A DNA stretch of 64,000 bases from Acanthaster planci. Taxonomy: Eukaryota > Echinodermata > Asteroidea > Valvatida > Acanthasteridae. A program made the position numbers and the translations under genes. The notes beneath the pieces were generated by a model that saw only the letters and a program-made list of their open reading frames with translations, was not told where the DNA came from and did no database searches. This document shows positions 62,501-64,000 of the stretch, piece after piece. The stretch is from positions 2,551,582 to 2,615,581 of the forward strand of contig NW_019091404.1 of the NCBI RefSeq assembly GCF_001949145.1, in the 5' to 3' direction. Every line of letters begins with the position of its first letter. Within the stretch, counting starts at the first letter, position 1.

Positions 62501-63274
62501 AACTTCAAGTCAACAAAGAAACTTACAGTACGGAAAAGGCGGGGGTACTGGACCACATAAGAAAAGCAAGAAATTAACCAGCTGTGTAACTTTTTGAACG
62601 CTGTTGGTCAAAATCTCCTCCTGGTTGAAAATTCCCTCACTTACCCTGTATGTGCAGAGCTATTACATAATATGTTGGCTTCTAAATGTTTGTATTTGAA
62701 AATCAAAATATTTTCCCACTTATTGTAAAAACATAGGCCTAAAAACTATTTACAAAAGCTATCTACAAATAATTCATCACATGGAGATATATTATTAAAA
62801 TTAGAATTCATATTATGAATTAGAATTCGTCTGTAACAGTTGTTCACAAAATACTACCTACAATCCACGACCTGACGACAGTTTATAAAGATCCAATTGA
62901 ACAACAACAAAAGATCCAATCATATAGTGTCCTTGCTCTATGATCTGAAGTAATCACGAGAATTCTATACTCACCTCACATGCTTTAGTCACCCCCTTCG
63001 TACTCCACTCGTCGGCGAAATCGCCGCAGTCTTGTCCGCCAGCGCCCGGCGCGCCGGAGCGCGGGCCGCCCGGTGAAGGCACGAGGCTTCCCCGTAGTCT
63101 CATCCCCGCTATACTGTCTGGATCGGGCTCTGAACTGTGCGAGCTTGAACTCGAAGCATCGCTCAACAATCGGGTTCTCTTGTCTAAATAACTGGATCTC
63201 TTTTTACCGGATAAAACAGGCCTTCTCTCTTCCTGATCCTCTGCGGCCACTCTGTTTCCTCTGCCGTTGTACAT
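29380..63274 (-). CDS. SH2D5: PTB-SH2 adaptor protein, SH2D5-like, 11 coding exons
   Basis: Eleven exons join without a frame break into 967 aa. Order: a basic, Ser-rich N-terminus (1-100), a PTB domain (about 98-222, opening with YVGSF and including [20 protein letters not shown]), a charged helix (about 223-255), a long disordered linker (about 275-830) with proline motifs ([23 protein letters not shown]) and a tyrosine cluster ([10 protein letters not shown]), then an SH2 domain (about 831-930) with GAFIVRES carrying the phosphotyrosine-binding arginine, and an acidic tail. An N-terminal PTB with a C-terminal SH2 and the wording of both domains match SH2D5. Tensins have the reverse order. 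Mammalian SH2D5 is about 420 aa, is reported to bind the Rac regulator BCR through its PTB, and has a degenerate SH2; here the linker is far longer and the SH2 looks competent. It is a cytoplasmic scaffold, probably in tyrosine-kinase or Rho signalling. Orthology is inferred. Confidence 0.85.
29785..29959 (-). CDS. SH2D5: SH2D5-like exon 10: SH2 core with FLVR-type arginine
   Basis: The acceptor tttctag and donor AAG|gtgatt enclose [20 protein letters not shown] and on to NGGYTIK. The arginine of IVRES is the beta-B5 residue that binds phosphotyrosine. It enters in phase 2 and leaves in phase 0. Confidence 0.92.
30215..30331. repeat. Second copy of the 13481-13867 palindrome family
   Basis: Shares AGAACCACAC, CTTCAC/CC-AAAGAGAT, GGTGTACC and the terminal GCAAAGCTTCAAATCTTACT with 13760-13867 in the same order. 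Only one arm is clearly kept. Confidence 0.65.
30415..30527. mobile_element. Harbinger-like MITE, copy 1
   Basis: A 113-bp element with inverted ends GGCCGTGACCGAA and, from the right, GGCCGCATCCGAA. It is flanked on both sides by TTA (30412-30414 and 30528-30530). A 3-bp TWA target duplication and GGCC-type ends fit PIF/Harbinger MITEs. A second copy is at 33423-33541. Confidence 0.7.
31273..31459 (+). repeat. Interspersed repeat R, copy 2
   Basis: Aligned with copies 1, 3 and 4 over its length; it includes GGAGGCTCCTTTGGTCGGAG and CAACTGATGAGGGGGTCCTT. It lies in an intron, antisense to the host gene. Confidence 0.8.
32719..32832 (-). CDS. SH2D5: SH2D5-like exon 9: linker end and start of SH2
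   Basis: The acceptor tttatag and donor CCAG|gtacgt give [15 protein letters not shown], then [12 protein letters not shown]. The WFKAG block is the usual entry of an SH2 domain. Phase 2 at both ends, so it joins exons 8 and 10 exactly. Confidence 0.9.
33423..33541. mobile_element. Harbinger-like MITE, copy 2
   Basis: Nearly co-linear with 30415-30527; shared blocks include GGGCTTCCAGAGCTA, TTTCCAATGGAGC and ACAAGAGATTCGGATGC. It is flanked by TAA on the left and TGA on the right, a TWA-type duplication with one change. Confidence 0.7.
34299..34827. mobile_element. Tc1/mariner-like MITE
   Basis: A 529-bp element whose left end, CAGCTGGGGCAAAAAGTTTA, recurs inverted at the right end (TAAACTTTATGCCCCAACTA). 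It is bounded by TA on each side (34297-34298 and 34828-34829). A TA duplication and AAGTTTACATAC-type ends are characteristic of Tc1/mariner. The internal 93-codon frame lacks transposase features. Confidence 0.75.
35478..35620 (-). repeat. Interspersed repeat R, copy 5 (inverted, deleted)
   Basis: The reverse complement reads from GAGCCTCGAGCTGGACC to GGGGGTGCTTCTGCTCGAGG and aligns with copy 3, but lacks about 60 bp of its middle. It faces copy 3 across about 285 bp. Confidence 0.7.
35905..36115 (+). repeat. Interspersed repeat R, copy 3
   Basis: The fullest copy of the family, from GAGCCTTGAGCTGGACCGAT to GAAGCAGATACCCTGATAC. It reads straight through the point where copy 1 carries the hAT-like insertion. 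Confidence 0.8.
36387..37603 (-). CDS. SH2D5: SH2D5-like exon 8: large disordered linker exon
   Basis: 1,217 bp between acceptor tgctag and donor AAG|gtttgt, open throughout in the frame set by exon 7, leaving in phase 2. It begins [20 protein letters not shown]. It holds a tyrosine-rich stretch ([19 protein letters not shown]) in which YGN fits a GRB2-SH2 site if phosphorylated. Polar Ser/Gln/Asn sequence follows, then PxxP motifs and an APPLPPR class II SH3 ligand at its end. Binding roles are inferred from motif only. Confidence 0.88.
37604..41880 (-). other. Intron between exons 7 and 8
   Basis: 4.28 kb of AT-rich sequence. A short internal direct repeat (AAATTCCTG, TGGATT) occurs near 39840-39905. 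The 171-codon minus-strand frame at 40100-40615 has no recognisable domain and no fitting splice phase. Nothing else was seen. Confidence 0.6.
41881..42180 (-). CDS. SH2D5: SH2D5-like exon 7: basic/Ser-rich and acidic linker
   Basis: Exactly 100 codons between acceptor cacatag and donor GAA|gtgagt, phase 0 at both ends. It opens with [12 protein letters not shown], passes through a Ser/Gln-rich stretch and closes with an acidic patch ([15 protein letters not shown]). Low-complexity linker; there is no folded domain. Confidence 0.85.
43480..43584 (-). CDS. Candidate extra (cassette) exon of the SH2D5-like gene
   Basis: A 105-bp open stretch between atttcag and AGG|gtaggg, phase 0 at both ends. 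It would insert 35 residues ([20 protein letters not shown] and on to SSPGR) between exons 6 and 7 without shifting the frame. The composition suits a linker but there is no conserved motif. It may be an optional exon or chance. Confidence 0.28.
44094..44114 (-). CDS. Candidate 21-bp microexon (EKRRRKQ) of the SH2D5-like gene
   Basis: Flanked by gcaag and CAG|gtgtag, phase 0 at both ends. It would add seven mostly basic residues next to the basic exon 6. The acceptor has a poor pyrimidine tract, so the call is weak. Confidence 0.2.
45361..45426 (-). CDS. SH2D5: SH2D5-like exon 6: short basic exon
   Basis: A 66-bp exon between acceptor attttag and donor ACA|gtgagt, phase 0 at both ends. It encodes [20 protein letters not shown] followed by DT. 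The KKKRK run could act as a nuclear-localisation or lipid-contact patch; this is only suggestive. Confidence 0.75.
45427..46290 (-). other. Intron between exons 5 and 6
   Basis: 0.86 kb. No repeats, RNA genes or coding sequence were recognised. Confidence 0.7.
46291..46506 (-). CDS. SH2D5: SH2D5-like exon 5: last PTB helix and charged helix
   Basis: 72 codons between acceptor gttgcag and donor TGG|gtgggt, phase 0. [20 protein letters not shown] is the amphipathic C-terminal helix that closes a PTB fold. It runs on into a charged helix ([19 protein letters not shown]) with coiled-coil character. Confidence 0.92.
47818..48043 (+). repeat. Interspersed repeat R, copy 4
   Basis: Runs from GGCCTCAAGCTGAACCC through GAACTGAACTTCGCTAA to CCTGTGATACTAAA. 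It aligns with copies 1-3, with a short extra segment near 48000-48030. Confidence 0.8.
51002..51075 (-). repeat. tRNA-derived SINE head or tRNA pseudogene
   Basis: On the minus strand a D-arm/A-box-like stretch (GGTTGAATGGTTAAGATG) is followed by an anticodon-like hairpin (TGTCT/AGGCA around an 8-base loop). A perfect T arm comes next (GTGGG TTCGACT CCCAC, B box GGTTCGACTCC). The acceptor arms do not pair and the anticodon loop is one base too long, so this is not a working tRNA. Confidence 0.55.
51285..51350 (+). repeat. Second tRNA-like SINE fragment, opposite orientation
   Basis: GTGGGTTTGAGTCCCACC is a good T arm/B box on the plus strand. Downstream AAGCTT-containing sequence resembles that next to the 51002-51075 copy. 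The two face away from each other as an inverted pair. Confidence 0.45.
51510..51656 (-). CDS. SH2D5: SH2D5-like exon 4: PTB core
   Basis: 49 codons between acceptor ggtaacag and donor GAG|gtatgt, phase 0. [20 protein letters not shown] and [10 protein letters not shown] are the central PTB strands. These are the strongest match in the window to the SH2D5 PTB domain. It ends [12 protein letters not shown]. Confidence 0.93.
51657..54717 (-). other. Intron between exons 3 and 4
   Basis: 3.06 kb. Holds the degenerate GTGGCCA tandem array at 53910-54115. Nothing else was recognised. Confidence 0.7.
53910..54115. repeat. Degenerate ~20-bp GTGGCCA tandem array
   Basis: About ten variants of GTGGCCA or GTGGCTA with AACAGG-like spacers follow each other at roughly 16-22 bp intervals. 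This is a decayed minisatellite with no coding role. Confidence 0.7.
54718..54795 (-). CDS. SH2D5: SH2D5-like exon 3: PTB strands
   Basis: 26 codons between acceptor tcttacag and donor CAG|gtatat, phase 0. [20 protein letters not shown] supplies early PTB strands (basic residues, then the SGIKVYD turn found in PTB domains). Confidence 0.9.
54796..55567 (-). other. Intron between exons 2 and 3
   Basis: 0.77 kb. No repeats or coding sequence were recognised. Confidence 0.7.
55568..55648 (-). CDS. SH2D5: SH2D5-like exon 2: PTB first strand
   Basis: 27 codons between acceptor attacag and donor CAG|gtacct, phase 0. It opens with [20 protein letters not shown] is the classic first beta-strand of a PTB domain. 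Joined to exon 1 it reads TKACEYVGSF, in register with SH2D5. Confidence 0.9.
57210..57420. repeat. 15-bp minisatellite, 14 copies
   Basis: The unit CAGGTGCACAAGATA is repeated 14 times without a substitution; one extra C at 57240 lies after the second unit. The period is a multiple of three, so several frames stay open on both strands (GAQDT, VHKIQ, VHLYL, SCAPV). These are artefacts of the repeat. Confidence 0.97.
57901..58261. mobile_element. MITE-like element with ~60-bp inverted ends
   Basis: The left (57903-57968) and right (58203-58261) ends are reverse complements with shared blocks GCCCTTTTGC and GAAGCATGATCAC-type sequence. The 360-bp length and AT-rich centre without coding capacity fit a non-autonomous DNA element. 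Confidence 0.7.
58455..58630 (-). mobile_element. Penelope-like element tail, palindromic, with hammerhead-like core
   Basis: On the minus strand (58564 down to 58455) the order is AATGAAGTAGC, GCTACGAAAGCTTATG, TTTAGTCATTCAAGTGCTAC and finally GACACGGCTACCC. This matches the known tail of Penelope-like retroelements. The part at 58564-58630 is an inverted, partial second copy. The core (58531-58564) has the hammerhead layout ATGA, 5-bp stem GTAGC/GCTAC with loop TGTA, then GAAA. The invariant CTGATGA is altered to GCAATGA, so self-cleavage is unlikely. Confidence 0.6.
60297..60485. repeat. Dispersed repeat, copy B (partner at 6938-7145)
   Basis: Co-linear with 6938-7145; GGTATGTACTCA, GCATTTGA, TATGGTCTTCGCGT and GGGTGCACTT recur in order. 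Its presence in introns of two unrelated genes marks it as an interspersed element. Confidence 0.6.
62975..63274 (-). CDS. SH2D5: SH2D5-like exon 1: start codon and N-terminus
   Basis: Exactly 100 codons from the ATG at 63274 (A at -3) to the donor GAG|gtgagt, phase 0. It encodes [20 protein letters not shown], a Ser run, a Gly/Pro-rich stretch and [10 protein letters not shown], which leads straight into the PTB strand of exon 2. This exon is GC-rich compared with its surroundings, as first exons often are. Confidence 0.85.
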
Positions 63275-63451
63275 GATGGAAACAGATGGTAAAAAGGGGA
63301 AATTTCGGAGTCAAAGTTCTACCAAAGTTCGACCATCCTGTTGTCTGCCCCCACCGACGTTGCGTAGCCTCATTATGTGCGATGTACATACATGTATGTA
63401 TGCATGCGCTGCACACATGCAGCCCGCACGGCAGATTTTGTTGTCGTACGT

Positions 63452-63623
63452 CACTTCCGGAATCCCACTCTCCTCATCTTATAATATACAGCTTGTAGAT
63501 GATACTTACAGATAGAACGCGTAAATCCTGAAGCAAGTTTATGCCGCATACTACACGTTACTTTCACAATGGTGCACGTGAAAGTAGGTCATAAAACAAC
63601 TTCCTTGGATTCAAAATGGCGGC
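63452..63623. promoter_or_regulatory. Likely promoter of the SH2D5-like gene
   Basis: CACTTCCGG at 63452-63460 is an ETS site (CCGGAAGTG on the minus strand), with an ACGTCA half-site beside it. AAAATGGCGGC at 63613-63623 is a YY1-type core-promoter motif on the plus strand. They lie 180-350 bp upstream of the start codon. The opposite orientation of the YY1 motif would allow a divergent transcript to the right; no gene is visible there up to 64000. Confidence 0.45.
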
Positions 63624-64000
63624 CTCCTGTACCCGATAAACTGTCTGGATTTTCGTTTCAGGAATGAGTCTAGCCCTAAAGTCACACTTTAACGGTAACA
63701 CAGAATACTTGGTGATTTTATCAGTTTTTGTGCTCTGCTTTGTCAGATCTAAAACAAGCTTATGAAATGAGATCTCCACTGCCCCAATGCATGCAAGGGA
63801 GCGATCGTAAACCGACGCCGCAGAGCGGTACAGCATGTACATGTACATGATGATGATGTAACGTGACTGAGATACATCATTTTACTAGTAGTATCGATGT
63901 CTCCAGTATTTAAAGCAGTAGTTACAACATTTCCCGATCGAAATAAAGATTGCTCGCTCACCTTCCTGAGTTATTCTATCCTTGCTGTTATTTAATTTTA

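Larger units (their letters stand above)
55649..62974 (-). other. Intron 1 of the SH2D5-like gene
   Basis: 7.3 kb, the longest intron of this gene. Contains a 14-copy 15-bp minisatellite (57210-57420), a long-armed palindromic element (57901-58261), a Penelope-like hammerhead-type palindrome (58455-58630) and dispersed repeat copy B (60297-60485). ACATGTAC palindromes are frequent. No coding sequence was seen. Confidence 0.75.

Noticed and set aside
29380-63274. Tensin or SHC identity for the adaptor gene
   Set aside because: Tensins carry SH2 before PTB plus a phosphatase-like region; SHC has a different PTB and a CH1 linker. Here the PTB precedes the SH2 and PTB wording fits SH2D5 better.
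1-64000. CRISPR arrays, operons, viral or bacterial systems
   Set aside because: Tandem repeats lack spacer structure, genes are spliced, and no prokaryotic or viral genes were recognised.

Overview
The window is animal nuclear DNA. It has spliced genes with canonical GT-AG introns up to about 10 kb, long intergenic and intronic stretches filled with short non-autonomous repeats, two runs of N, and no bacterial or organellar gene layout. The gene content (a rhodopsin-type neuropeptide-like GPCR, a somatomedin-B plus class-B-like 7TM receptor, and a PTB-SH2 adaptor) together with the many ACATGTAC palindromes suggests a marine invertebrate. A deuterostome such as a lancelet, hemichordate or echinoderm is plausible, or a lophotrochozoan; the sequence alone does not decide.

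Layout. 1-4.7 kb: no recognisable gene, with a promoter-like CRE/ETS/CCAAT cluster near the left edge. 4.7-17.5 kb, plus strand: a three-exon class A GPCR (393 aa) with a TATA box, a 10.3 kb first intron and a poly(A) signal. 17.5-19.7 kb: intergenic, with two palindromic elements. 19.7-23.2 kb, minus strand: an intronless 1,160-aa receptor with signal peptide, somatomedin-B domain, long Cys-rich ectodomain, seven membrane helices and a Ser-rich tail. 23.3-28.8 kb: intergenic, with an NRF1/YY1/GC-box cluster near 24.5 kb and a 572-N gap. 28.8-63.6 kb, minus strand: one large gene of at least 11 coding exons. I assembled it by hand from splice sites whose phases all agree. It encodes a 967-aa PTB-SH2 adaptor that best resembles SH2D5.

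The three genes do not form a pathway and their adjacency looks incidental. The two receptors are cell-surface signalling proteins, and the adaptor is a cytoplasmic tyrosine-kinase or Rho-GTPase type scaffold.

The non-coding DNA is repeat-rich. I see a five-copy interspersed repeat (one copy split by a hAT-like MITE with a diverged 8-bp target duplication), two Harbinger-like MITEs flanked by TTA or TAA/TGA, a Tc1/mariner-like MITE flanked by TA, several long-armed palindromic elements, tRNA-like SINE pieces, a Penelope-like tail with a hammerhead-ribozyme-like core, and a 14-copy 15-bp minisatellite. I found no wholly new system. The points most worth following are the adaptor gene (an intact SH2 arginine and a much longer linker than mammalian SH2D5), the intronless somatomedin-B receptor, the GPCR lacking the TM6 CWxP motif, and the hammerhead-like palindrome.
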